DNA from: Myxococcus stipitatus DSM 14675
GTDB taxonomy: Bacteria > Myxococcota > Myxococcia > Myxococcales > Myxococcaceae
DNA: 64,000 nt
Reading direction: 5' to 3'
Assembly: GCF_000331735.1 (NCBI RefSeq)
Contig: NC_020126.1
Coordinates: forward strand, 5,722,501-5,786,500
Part shown: piece by piece, positions 20,094 through 28,660 of the stretch
Layout of the letters: each line of letters opens with the position of its first letter
Numbering within the stretch: the stretch's first letter is position 1
Notes under the pieces: model-generated
The model's input: only the letters and a program-made list of their open reading frames with translations
Databases searched by the model: none
Told to the model about the DNA's origin: nothing
Position numbers and translations under genes: made by a program

Positions 20094-20837
20094 ATGAGCA
20101 AGCAATTCGTGGAGCAGCACTACGTTCCGCACGTGGCTGCGGTGCGCGAGCGCCTGAAGACCTCCCCTGCCCTCCAGGCCCTGCTGGACCCCCAGGTCGA
20201 CCCCGCGCTGGTGGAAGGCTTCCTCATCCAGCTCAACTCGCTGGGGGTCTACATGACGCAGCCGGTGGATGGCTGGATTCGCCGTGCGGGCGAGGCCTCC
20301 GTGAAGATGGGCCTGAAGGACGTGGGCGAGAAGCTCATCACCCACGCGAAGCACGAGGAAGGCCACCACCTGATGATGATTGAGGACACCAAGAACCTGG
20401 TGGCCCGGTGGAACGAGCACCGCACGCCCAAGCTCGACGCGGAGGCGCTGCTGAACCAGGTCCCCACGCAGGCCATGGTGGAGTACCGCAAGATTCACGA
20501 GGACACCATCGTCGGCCCCATGCCGGCGGCCCAGGTGGCCATCGAGTACGAAATCGAGAACCTGTCCGTCGTCTTCGCGCCCGGGCTGATGGAGCAGGCC
20601 AAGCGCGTCTGTGGCGAGGACATCATGGAGGCGATGTCCTTCGTGAAGGAGCACGCCGAGCTCGACGTGGGTCACACCGCCCTCAACGAGGTCATGCTGG
20701 GCAAGCTGCTGAGCCAGGTCCCCGAGAAGACCGAGGTCATCGGCAAGACGGGCGCGCAGGCGCTCGACATCTACCTGCGCTTCATGGGCGACTGCGTCGA
20801 GCGCGCCCAGAAGATGATGAAGCCCGCGGCGGCCTGA
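20094..20837 (+). CDS. Heme-oxygenase-like diiron (HDO-type) protein
   Basis: The 247-residue, all-helical protein has the metal-ligand pattern of heme-oxygenase-like iron enzymes (CADD/UndA/TenA-like superfamily). HAKHEEGHH lies at 84-92, EYEIENL at 151-157 and EHAELDVGH at 186-194. Such enzymes bind iron and activate O2 on fatty acids, amino acids or similar small molecules; the substrate here is unknown. I use the ATG at 20094, which has AAGGTAG upstream; an ATG at 20049 would overlap the PilZ gene. It is cotranscribed with the PilZ gene (22-nt gap), which suggests a shared pathway, perhaps transfer of an acyl group plus oxidation. Confidence 0.85.
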   Translation: MSKQFVEQHYVPHVAAVRERLKTSPALQALLDPQVDPALVEGFLIQLNSLGVYMTQPVDGWIRRAGEASVKMGLKDVGEKLITHAKHEEGHHLMMIEDTKNLVARWNEHRTPKLDAEALLNQVPTQAMVEYRKIHEDTIVGPMPAAQVAIEYEIENLSVVFAPGLMEQAKRVCGEDIMEAMSFVKEHAELDVGHTALNEVMLGKLLSQVPEKTEVIGKTGAQALDIYLRFMGDCVERAQKMMKPAAA

Positions 20838-20852
20838 GCACGCCCGCGCGGT

Positions 20853-22475
20853 TCAGCCGGCTTGACGGATCCCCGCTCCGTCGCCCCTCACGCTCGGACG
20901 GATGATGCCTCTCAATGAGAGGCGGAGTTTGTCCAACGAAGTCCCGGTCGCAATGCCATACACGTAGCGGTCCGGGCGAAGCACCACCACGTCTGCCTTG
21001 TGGCGTGAGAACCACGCCTCCAGCCGGCCCTCGGTGTCCACGAGGGCATCCGCCGGAGGCTCGCCCGTGCGCGCGGGGGACTGCACCAACCATGCGCGCA
21101 CCCCCAGCTCCGCGGCCAACGCGTGCGCCTCACGCCGCGTCTCGGGCGAGGCCCCCGGCCGCGTGAGCACGGCGAAGTCATTCCCCAGCACCCGGTCCAA
21201 CAGCACCCGCTCGCCCGCGCGCCGCTCCACGTGCGGCTGGGGGAAGTACGTGCCTTCGGGCGCGGCCTTTCCTCGCTGGCCGCCCTGGAGGAAGCCCTTC
21301 TCCAGCGCGAAGGTGGGCCGCGCCTTGAACTGGCGGATGAACGTCCCCGTGACGGGCAGGTGGTAGAGCGCCCGGATGAGCAGGTTGCGCAGCCGCGCCA
21401 CCCCCTGGCCTCCGCGCACCATCACCCGGCCCATCGCGTCCGAGCTCTCGATGATGCGCGTGACGTGTCCGCGCCGCTCCAGCTCATACGTGTCCAGCAG
21501 TGACGCGTCCGCCCTCGCTTCCAGCACCCACGCCAGCTTCCAGGTCAGGTTCGCCGTGTCGCGAAACCCCGCGCACAAGCCCTGCCCCAGGAACGGCGGC
21601 ATCAGGTGCGCCGCGTCTCCCAGGAGGAACACGCGCCCCACACGCCAGCGCGCGGCGATCCGGCTGTGGTACGAGTGCACGTTGATGGAGGCGAAGGTCA
21701 CCTCCCGCGTGCCGACATAGTGCGAGACGATGGAGCGCACATGCTCGAGCTGGCGCACCGCCTCCAGGTCCGCGTCCGCGGGCAGGATGATGTCCAGGCG
21801 CATCTCGTCCAGCGCCGTCGGCGCGATGAAGCCCCGGCGGGTCGGCCCACACAGGTAGCTGGCGCAGCCGGGCTCCGGGGACTTCACGTTCACGGTGATG
21901 GCCAGGCAGTGCTCCAGCGCGGTCGTCCCCTCCAGCTTCAAGTCCAGCGCGCGGCGCACGAAGCTCCGGGCACCGTCGCACGCCAGCAGGTAGCGCGCCC
22001 GCACCTCCACCTCCTGGCCGCTGGCGCTCTCCCGCATCCGCACGGTGAGCCCGTCGTCGTCCTGCGCGAAGGAGAGGACCTCGTGCCCCAGCCTCAGGCT
22101 CACGTGCTCGAAGCGCGCCAGGCCTCGCCGCATCGCCCCCTCCACCCGCGGCTGCTGGATGAAGGCGCCCAGGTCATGCCCCAGCGGCGCGTCGACTTTC
22201 GAGAAGTCCACTTCCGCGAGCGCGCGCAGGTCGTCGTCGATGTACCGGAGCGTCTTGCAGGGGTTGAACCCGGGCGCCAGCTCGCCTTCCAACCCGGCCG
22301 ACTGGAAGATGCGCTGCGCCTCGTCATCCGTGCTGATGGCGCGGGACTGTCCGTGCGCGGACAGCTCCTTCTCCACCACGAGCGTTCGCACACCGCGGAG
22401 CCCCAACAAGTTGGCGGCCATGGCGCCCACCGGCCCACATCCGACGATGATGACGTCCACGGACTCAAGCGCCAT
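20853..22475 (-). CDS. FAD-dependent aromatic-ring hydroxylase (MhpA/PheA-type)
   Basis: The 540-residue flavoprotein monooxygenase belongs to the p-hydroxybenzoate-hydroxylase class. It has the GxGxxG ADP-binding fold VDVIIVGCGPVGAMAANLLG, and DGARSFVRRAL is the DG motif. GRVFLLGDAAHLMPPFLGQG is the GD motif that binds the FAD ribityl, and LAWVLEARAD follows. A C-terminal thioredoxin-like domain (about 400-540) is typical of the phenol and 3-(3-hydroxyphenyl)propionate hydroxylase branch. The start at 22475 has GGAGGGCAC just before the ATG; the frame stays open for 63 more codons upstream without a better start. The gene stands alone, so its substrate cannot be named. It converges with the diiron-protein gene. 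Confidence 0.9.
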   Translation of the reverse strand: MALESVDVIIVGCGPVGAMAANLLGLRGVRTLVVEKELSAHGQSRAISTDDEAQRIFQSAGLEGELAPGFNPCKTLRYIDDDLRALAEVDFSKVDAPLGHDLGAFIQQPRVEGAMRRGLARFEHVSLRLGHEVLSFAQDDDGLTVRMRESASGQEVEVRARYLLACDGARSFVRRALDLKLEGTTALEHCLAITVNVKSPEPGCASYLCGPTRRGFIAPTALDEMRLDIILPADADLEAVRQLEHVRSIVSHYVGTREVTFASINVHSYHSRIAARWRVGRVFLLGDAAHLMPPFLGQGLCAGFRDTANLTWKLAWVLEARADASLLDTYELERRGHVTRIIESSDAMGRVMVRGGQGVARLRNLLIRALYHLPVTGTFIRQFKARPTFALEKGFLQGGQRGKAAPEGTYFPQPHVERRAGERVLLDRVLGNDFAVLTRPGASPETRREAHALAAELGVRAWLVQSPARTGEPPADALVDTEGRLEAWFSRHKADVVVLRPDRYVYGIATGTSLDKLRLSLRGIIRPSVRGDGAGIRQAG

Positions 22476-22840
22476 GTGCCCTCCAGGACTCGTTACACGT
22501 TGAGCTGCCTTTGTTTCACGTCCCCGTCTACTCGCTACTCGACGCTCGAGGAGAGTACGCGGCGCGGCGGCATCCTTGCCTGTTTGCGTTTCAGCGCCCC
22601 CGAGAATACCCATACACGCGAGGATGTTTGGGGATTCGAACGGGGTGCTCCGCTCGGACCTCATTCCTCGCGGGCTTCAAGATTTCGCTCGCATGAAACG
22701 GCAGCATCGAAAGAGCGGTCGCATTGCTGTCTGGAACCCGGCAGGCGCACCGCAGCCAACGCGCGGCGTCGTGATTCAGGCCGCGATGAGTGGTTTGGTA
22801 CGTGTTCCCCCTCACGCGTGGTTCGCGAAGGAGTAGTCCG
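22476..22840. other. Divergent intergenic region upstream of the FAD hydroxylase
   Basis: The 365 nt have lower GC than the genes around them and contain no frame with a ribosome-binding site. Small direct repeats are visible (a 7-base TACTCGC-type repeat near 22535). The promoter of the hydroxylase must lie here, but I find no convincing -35/-10 pair. Confidence 0.4.
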
Positions 22841-23053
22841 ATGGAATGGCTTGAATTCACCCGCTGGTCTCCCGAGGTGGAGCGGCAGCTCGCGCAGCAG
22901 GTGGAGCGGCTGGGCGCGACGGCGGCCTGTGGAACTTCGCCCACTCGACGGCTGCGCGCCCGGGCGTCCGTGGCGACCGTCTACCGGCTGCATACGATGT
23001 TGCGCGAGTATCCTCGCACCAACCCCTGGGGACATCCCTCCTCGGAGTGCTGA
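22841..23053 (+). CDS. Small hypothetical protein
   Basis: A 70-residue frame has a good ribosome-binding site (GAAGGAG about 10 nt before the ATG) and high GC3. The product starts MEWLEFTRWSPEVERQLAQQ and is basic and mostly helical; the Arg-rich middle is RRLRARASVATVYRL. No signal peptide, membrane helix or known domain is visible. Downstream, 23071-23093 forms a near-perfect hairpin with one bulge, which could end the transcript. I do not recognise a family. Confidence 0.5.
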   Translation: MEWLEFTRWSPEVERQLAQQVERLGATAACGTSPTRRLRARASVATVYRLHTMLREYPRTNPWGHPSSEC

Positions 23054-23365
23054 GCCCGGGGTGAGGCGGTCCCGAGGCGCCTTGGCGCTCGGGCATCGGT
23101 CCTCCCTGGCACGGCTTGTCTGGTTGTCGACGGTGAGCAGTCCAGCGGCCCATTTCGAGGGCCCCGAGGACGCTCCCTCCGGTGGAACGGCCAACGCCGC
23201 TTCTGCTGGCCCCGTGATTGATTGATACATCAATCCATCCTCCCCACCCCTGCCCTGACACGCTGGCCGTGTACGCCTCCGCGCGGTACGGTCCCCGCCC
23301 CTCCGGTTTGGAGGAATGGCGAGGAGCCCCCACTTCGTGCAGACACACCTCCCTCAGGGCCCGCG
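23054..23365. other. 312-nt intergenic region with a hairpin near its left end
   Basis: A stem of about 10 bp with a single bulge and a 2-nt loop (23071-23093) follows the small gene. The rest holds no supported gene. The reading frame of the membrane protein stays open back to 23222, but I see no ribosome-binding site for that upstream part. Confidence 0.4.
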
Positions 23366-25114
23366 ATGACGCCGCCACGCATGGAGGAGCGCCAGGCGCG
23401 GCTCGTCCCCTGGCTGGCCGCGCTGCTGGGCTTCCTCTGGTTCATCGCCCTGGGCGGATGGCGGGCCCTGAGCCCGACGGACCTCGACTGGTTGGGGTGG
23501 GGAGACCAGTCCCAGCAAGTCATCGGCTGGTTGTTCTTCCGCGATGCGCCGTGGGGCTTTCCCCTGGGCAAGACGCCCGGCCTCATGCGGCCGCTGACGA
23601 TGTCGGTGGGGTTCTCCGACTCGAACCCCTGGATGTCGGTGGCGTTCAAGCCGTTCTCGCCGTGGCTGCCCCAGGACTTCCAGTTCGTCGGCCTGTGGCT
23701 CGCGTCGTGCCTCGCGCTCCAGGGCTTCATGGGCGCCAAGGTGATGGCCCTGTTCACGCCCCGGCCAGGCCAGCAGCTGCTCGGCGCGGCCCTCTTCATC
23801 CTGGCGCCCATCCTGGTCTTCCGGTTCGGACACAGCAATCTGAGCGCGCACTGGATGCTCACCGCGCTGCTGTGGCTCTCCCTGCGTCCCCGCGCGAATG
23901 CCCCGGACGCCTGGCGCGCTCTGGGTGGGGCCCTGCTGCTCAGCGTGTTCGCCGCGGGCACCCATCCGTATCTGGCGATCATGACGTTCGCGCTCACGCT
24001 GGCGCTGCTCGTCTCCACCGTGCATCCGGAGCGGCTCCTGGGCTGGCGCCAGGCCGTCATCGCGTTCGTCGCCGCGAACCTCGTCATGCTCGGCGTGTTC
24101 TTCCTCTTCGGCTACATGGGCCAGGACGTGAGGGGCGACGCCGCCAGTGGCTTCGGCGACTACAGCGCCGACATGCTCACGCTCTTCAACCCCTTCGGTT
24201 GGTCGCGGGTGCTGCCTTGGATTCCGACCCGGCCGGGGCAATATGAGGGACTCGGCTTCCTGGGCTCGGGGGTCCTCGTGCTCGCGCTGGTCGTGCTCGC
24301 GGGGAAGCCCTCCGACTGGTGGCCCCAGGCGCGGACGCAGTTGAAGGCACGATGGCCCCTGGTGGCGGCGGTGGTCCTGATGATGCTCTTCGCGTTCTCG
24401 ACGACGATGACCGCTGGGGGCGTCACCGTGGTGTCGATGCGCAAGGTGACCCAGCCGCTCATGCCGGTGCTCAACATGTTCCGAGCCTCCGGCCGCTTCA
24501 TCTGGCCCATGCACTACCTCGTGCTCACGTGTGTCCTCGGGCTCGTCCTGTGGCGCTGGCGTCGGCACCCGGCGGTCGCCACGGGCGTGCTGCTGGGCGC
24601 GGTGGCGATCCAGGTCGCCGATACCGCGACGCTCTGGGGCCAGGACCGCTTCCGCACGGCGTCCTGGCCTCGGCTCCGTGCCCCCGAGTGGGCACACCTG
24701 GACGCGTCCTATCGACACGTCGTCATGTTCCCCCCGTACATCCATGGCTCGATGGAGCCCTGCGTCGACAACACGTTCGCGTCCGATGACCACATGCGCT
24801 GGGCGGACCTCGCGTACCGCAAGGGGATGACGACCAACAGCGGCTACTCCACGCGCCTCAATGAGCGGCACGTCGCCACCGTCTGCAGCGCGCTCAAGGA
24901 GGACGTCGCGAACGGGCGCCTCGCCGACGACACCCTCTACGTGGTCGACGGACCCCGGCTCGCGCAGTTCCAGCGGCTGGGTGAGCGCGTCACCTGCGGC
25001 ACCGTGGAGGGGTTCAACGTGTGTGTGGCCTCCTCCTCGGGGAAGTTCCGCGAGGTGCTCCTGCACGCCGCGGCCCCGACGCAGGAGCCCCCCGCCGTGA
25101 CCAACTCACCCTGA
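23366..25114 (+). CDS. Multi-pass membrane protein, DUF6311/GT-C-like
   Basis: The integral membrane protein of about 582 residues has roughly ten hydrophobic helices, starting with VPWLAALLGFLWFIALGGW. A large loop near the N-terminus contains DWLGWGDQSQQVIGWLFFRD and FPLGKTPGLMRPL. The soluble C-terminal third has a few cysteines. The layout (Asp-containing first periplasmic loop, then many helices) resembles the DUF6311 and GT-C glycosyltransferase-like proteins, which suggests transfer of sugars from a lipid carrier; this is inference. The start is uncertain: ATG 23366 or ATG 23381, with no strong ribosome-binding site. It stands alone and converges with menE, with only 13 nt between the stops. 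Confidence 0.8.
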   Translation: MTPPRMEERQARLVPWLAALLGFLWFIALGGWRALSPTDLDWLGWGDQSQQVIGWLFFRDAPWGFPLGKTPGLMRPLTMSVGFSDSNPWMSVAFKPFSPWLPQDFQFVGLWLASCLALQGFMGAKVMALFTPRPGQQLLGAALFILAPILVFRFGHSNLSAHWMLTALLWLSLRPRANAPDAWRALGGALLLSVFAAGTHPYLAIMTFALTLALLVSTVHPERLLGWRQAVIAFVAANLVMLGVFFLFGYMGQDVRGDAASGFGDYSADMLTLFNPFGWSRVLPWIPTRPGQYEGLGFLGSGVLVLALVVLAGKPSDWWPQARTQLKARWPLVAAVVLMMLFAFSTTMTAGGVTVVSMRKVTQPLMPVLNMFRASGRFIWPMHYLVLTCVLGLVLWRWRRHPAVATGVLLGAVAIQVADTATLWGQDRFRTASWPRLRAPEWAHLDASYRHVVMFPPYIHGSMEPCVDNTFASDDHMRWADLAYRKGMTTNSGYSTRLNERHVATVCSALKEDVANGRLADDTLYVVDGPRLAQFQRLGERVTCGTVEGFNVCVASSSGKFREVLLHAAAPTQEPPAVTNSP

Positions 25115-25127
25115 ACCCGCGACGGAC

Positions 25128-26570
25128 CTACGACTCGGCGCTCTTGCGCAGCACCGTGCGCTCGAGCTTCCCCATCGCATTGCGAGGAAGCGCGTCCACC
25201 CAGAGGAACCGCGTCGGGAGCTTGAAGCCCGCGAGTGATTCGCGGCACCACGACTCCAGCGCCTCGTCACTCGGGCGCTCGTGTCCCGCGCGCGGCGCCA
25301 GGAACGCCACGGGGACTTCGCCCCAGCGCGCATCTCGAACGCCCACCACCGCGGACTCCTGCACGGAGGGGTGATTCGCGAGCACCGCCTCCACCTCGGC
25401 CGGGTAGATGTTCTCCCCTCCCCGGACGATGAGGTCGGTGCGGCGCGACAACACCGTGAGGCGCCCGCGCGAGTCCAACACGCCGAGGTCTCGCGTCCGC
25501 AACCAGCCGTCTCGCAATGCTTCGTTCGTGGCGTCGGGCCGCTGCCAGTAGCCCGCCATCACCGTGGGACCTCGCACTTCGATGTCCCCTTCCTGGCCCG
25601 GGCCACACACCTCGCCGTCTCCACCGACGATGCGAAGCTCGGTCCCCGGCACCGCGGGTCCCGCCGTGCGGCCATCCGCGTCGCCGGGCCGCTCCGTCGC
25701 CACCTGTGAGCACGCCTCGGTGAGACCGTACGTCTGGAGGGCCAGCAACCCCACTGCTCGCGCCCGCTCCAACAGCGGAACCGGCACGGGCCCGCCGCCA
25801 ATCAACGCCAGCTTGAAGGTCTCTGGCACCCGTCGCCCCGCGCGGACATCGAGCACACGCTCCAACGTCGTCGCGACCAGGCTCGCGTGGGACACCGACT
25901 CTTCGTCGATGGCGCGGCAGGTGGACTCGGCGTCGAAGCGCTCATGGAGCACCAGACAGCCCCCCTCGTAGGCCGTGCGCGTCAACATCGCCAGGCCCCC
26001 CACGTGGAAGAGCGGCAGTGTCCCCAACCAGCGCGGCGCGGGGTGCGCGCCCAGATTCGCCGCCGATGCACGCGAGGACGCCCGGAAGTTCCCCTCCGTC
26101 AGCAAGGCGCCCTTGGGCCTTCCCGTCGTCCCACTCGTCAGCAGGATGACCCGGGCGGAACGCTCATCGAGAGTCCTCGCGGTCGAAGAGGACGTGGCGG
26201 AACGGAAGGACTCCAGGGACTCGGCGCCGGGGAGCCGCTCAGCCAGCGCCCCCAGGGCCAACGTGAGGCTGGGTGAGACGTCCTCGACCAACGGCGCGAG
26301 CTCGGCGCGAGTGAGCCTCGCGTTGAGTGGGGCCAGCACCGCGCCCAGTCGCCCCAGTGCCCAGAAGAGGAAGACACACGCCGCATGGTTTGTCGCAAGC
26401 AGCGCGATGCGGTGTCCCGCCCCCATCCCTCGGGCCTCGAGCGCGGCGACCCAGTGGTCTACCTCGGCATCCAGCGCGCCGTAGGTCCACGAGCGCCCCC
26501 CGAAGGTGAGCGCCTCCGCATCCGGGAAGCGCACGGCACCTTCGCGGATGGGACAGCCGTACTTCGTCAC
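25128..26570 (-). CDS. menE: o-Succinylbenzoate-CoA ligase
   Basis: MenE activates o-succinylbenzoate to its CoA thioester with ATP. The 480-residue ANL-superfamily enzyme has the P-loop-like motif VILLTSGTTGRPKGALLTEG. QTYGLTEACSQVAT, and the hinge and core motif DLGVLDSRGRLTVLSRRTDL then GGENIYPAEVEAV, follow. The adenylation lysine lies in PRNAMGKLERTV. It is the last gene of the menaquinone operon and overlaps menC by 4 nt. The men context distinguishes it from other acyl-CoA ligases. Confidence 0.94.
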   Translation of the reverse strand: MTKYGCPIREGAVRFPDAEALTFGGRSWTYGALDAEVDHWVAALEARGMGAGHRIALLATNHAACVFLFWALGRLGAVLAPLNARLTRAELAPLVEDVSPSLTLALGALAERLPGAESLESFRSATSSSTARTLDERSARVILLTSGTTGRPKGALLTEGNFRASSRASAANLGAHPAPRWLGTLPLFHVGGLAMLTRTAYEGGCLVLHERFDAESTCRAIDEESVSHASLVATTLERVLDVRAGRRVPETFKLALIGGGPVPVPLLERARAVGLLALQTYGLTEACSQVATERPGDADGRTAGPAVPGTELRIVGGDGEVCGPGQEGDIEVRGPTVMAGYWQRPDATNEALRDGWLRTRDLGVLDSRGRLTVLSRRTDLIVRGGENIYPAEVEAVLANHPSVQESAVVGVRDARWGEVPVAFLAPRAGHERPSDEALESWCRESLAGFKLPTRFLWVDALPRNAMGKLERTVLRKSAES

Positions 26571-27727
26571 ATCACCACTCCCGCATCCAACCCAAGGCCC
26601 GGCGTCTCCGGAAGCCGGATGCGCCCATGCACGGGCTGGTAGGGATGCATCGGAGGCTCACGCGCGAAGAGCTGCCCCACCGCGAGCCCCGACGCGAGCG
26701 CCCCCGACGGCAACGCGGCGGCCAGATGCGCCGCCCCTGCCCGAGCCACCACGCCATCCAGCGAGCTCGTCACATACGCCTGCATGCCCAGGCGCGCGGC
26801 ACGCATCGCCACCACGAGCCCGGGGAGCAGTCCCCCGAGCACCATCGGCTTGAGCACCACCGCCCCCACCGCGGGTCCCCCCCCCAGGAAGGGGTCCGCG
26901 GACAGCAGCGCGCGCAGCGTCTCCGGGGAGCCGAGCGACTCATCCGCGGCCACCATGCACGGCGCGCGGCGCTGCACTCGCCACAGCGCGGACAAGTCAT
27001 CCGCGGGCGTCGGCTGCTCCACGAGCTCCAGGCCATACCAGCCCAGCCTGTCGAGCGAGCGCTTCGCATCGGGCTCCGACCAGCCGCCGTTCGCGTCCAG
27101 CCGCAGCTTCACGTCGGGCCCCACGGCCTCACGCACGGCCTTCACCCGACGCTCATCCTCCTCCAACGAGCGACCCGCCACCTTGAGCTTCAGCGTCGCG
27201 TAGCCCTCGGCCACGGCCTTCCGAGCCTGCTCCGCCAGGGCCTCCGGGTTCTCCTCGCTGAGCAGCGCGCTCACCAGGACTTCGGGACGCGCCTCCTCGG
27301 CCAGGAGCCAGCACAGCGGGACACCCTGACGCTTCGCGAGCAGGTCCAGCAGCGCCAGCTCCAGCGCATGCTCCGCGGCGGGCACGGGGCCCGGAGGCGC
27401 GGGATGACGGGCCCGGATTCGCACCCCCTCGCCTCGCGCCACCGTCGGCGGGAAGGGAGACAGCGTGTCCTCGACGGCGCGCACGGTGTCACCCAGGAAC
27501 TGGCCCTTGAGCGAGGACAGCCACGCGCCCAGCACCTCGCCACAAACCGACAGCGACTCCGTGCCGAACTCCGGCAGAGGCATCGCCTCGCCAAGCCCTA
27601 CGCGCCCCTCTTCATCCTCCAGCCGCACGATGAAACCCTCGCGCGTGGAGTAGGAGCCTCGAGATGTCTTCAGTGGCTGGAGCAGCTCCAACCGCAGCGG
27701 GGTCAATGTCGCCTGGACGATGCGCAT
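26567..27727 (-). CDS. menC: o-Succinylbenzoate synthase
   Basis: MenC dehydrates SHCHC to o-succinylbenzoate and belongs to the enolase superfamily. The 386-residue protein shows the expected order of catalytic residues. ATLKLKVAGRS carries the lysine pair. The three metal ligands are the aspartate of RLDANGGW, the glutamate of LVEQP and the aspartate of VAADESLG. LKPMVLGG carries the second lysine. The capping domain opens with LELLQPLKTSRGSYSTREGF. It lies 9 nt after menA and overlaps menE. Confidence 0.95.
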   Translation of the reverse strand: MRIVQATLTPLRLELLQPLKTSRGSYSTREGFIVRLEDEEGRVGLGEAMPLPEFGTESLSVCGEVLGAWLSSLKGQFLGDTVRAVEDTLSPFPPTVARGEGVRIRARHPAPPGPVPAAEHALELALLDLLAKRQGVPLCWLLAEEARPEVLVSALLSEENPEALAEQARKAVAEGYATLKLKVAGRSLEEDERRVKAVREAVGPDVKLRLDANGGWSEPDAKRSLDRLGWYGLELVEQPTPADDLSALWRVQRRAPCMVAADESLGSPETLRALLSADPFLGGGPAVGAVVLKPMVLGGLLPGLVVAMRAARLGMQAYVTSSLDGVVARAGAAHLAAALPSGALASGLAVGQLFAREPPMHPYQPVHGRIRLPETPGLGLDAGVVM

Positions 27728-27736
27728 GGACTCACA

Positions 27737-28660
27737 TCATCGCAGGTAGAGGCCCACGCCGAACAGCACGCCGAAGAAGAGTTGGAAGCGCGCGGTGCCG
27801 CCCAGCGCGGGGTTCAGCGCCGCCCCCTGCTCCCGCAGCACCCGACGAAGCGGGGCCACCACCAGGGGCAGGCTCAGGAAGGACAAGAAGACCCAGGGTC
27901 CCGCAAGTCCCAGTGCGAACATGGCCACCGGCGTGGCGAACGACGCCACCATCAGCAGCACGTACTCCGCCTTGCCCGCCGTCGTCCCCCAACGGACCGC
28001 CAGCGTCCGCTTGCCCGCCTTCACGTCCGTGGTGACGTCCCGCAGGTTGTTCACGACGATGAGCATCGTGCCGCTCGCCCCCACGGGGATGGCCGCCCAC
28101 CACGCCGCCGGATGCACCGAGCCCGCCTGCACGTAGAAGGTTCCCGTCACCGCGACGAGTCCGAAGAAGATGAAGACGAACAGGTCGCCCAGGCCGTTGT
28201 AGCCCAGGGGGAACGGCCCCCCGGTATACGCGTAACCACAGAGCAGCGACGCGAGGCCGATGGCCACGATGGGCCACCCTCCCACCGCGACCAGGTACAT
28301 GCCCACCGCCGTCGCGAGCGCGAAGCAGACCGCCGCGCCGAACAGCACGGTGCTCGGGGCGATGAGCCCGCTCTGCGTGACCCGCACCGGGCCCAGCCGC
28401 TCGTGCGTGTCCGCGCCCTTCTTGAAGTCGTAGTAGTCGTTGATGAAGTTGGTGCCGATCTGGATGAGCACCGCGCCCAGCAGCGCCGCGAGCGCCGGGA
28501 CGATTCGCCCCACCCCCAGACCAAAGGCCAGCGTCGTCCCCACCAGCACGGGGACCAAGGCCGCCGTCAGCGTCTTCGGACGCACGGCCATCAACCACGT
28601 CTTCACCGTGGGCTTGGGCTTCACCATCGCCACCGAGGCTCCAGGAACCGACGCACTCAC
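27737..28660 (-). CDS. menA: 1,4-Dihydroxy-2-naphthoate polyprenyltransferase
   Basis: MenA attaches the polyprenyl tail in the membrane, giving demethylmenaquinone. The 307-residue UbiA-family protein has eight to nine hydrophobic helices. The two Asp-rich metal/diphosphate sites are NFINDYYDFKKGADTHER (about residues 60-77) and NNLRDVTTDVKAGKRTLAVR (about 195-214). I start at a GTG (28660) with GGGAGGG upstream, whose GTGA overlaps the menH stop. An ATG 15 codons further in is an alternative. Confidence 0.95.
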   Translation of the reverse strand: MSASVPGASVAMVKPKPTVKTWLMAVRPKTLTAALVPVLVGTTLAFGLGVGRIVPALAALLGAVLIQIGTNFINDYYDFKKGADTHERLGPVRVTQSGLIAPSTVLFGAAVCFALATAVGMYLVAVGGWPIVAIGLASLLCGYAYTGGPFPLGYNGLGDLFVFIFFGLVAVTGTFYVQAGSVHPAAWWAAIPVGASGTMLIVVNNLRDVTTDVKAGKRTLAVRWGTTAGKAEYVLLMVASFATPVAMFALGLAGPWVFLSFLSLPLVVAPLRRVLREQGAALNPALGGTARFQLFFGVLFGVGLYLR

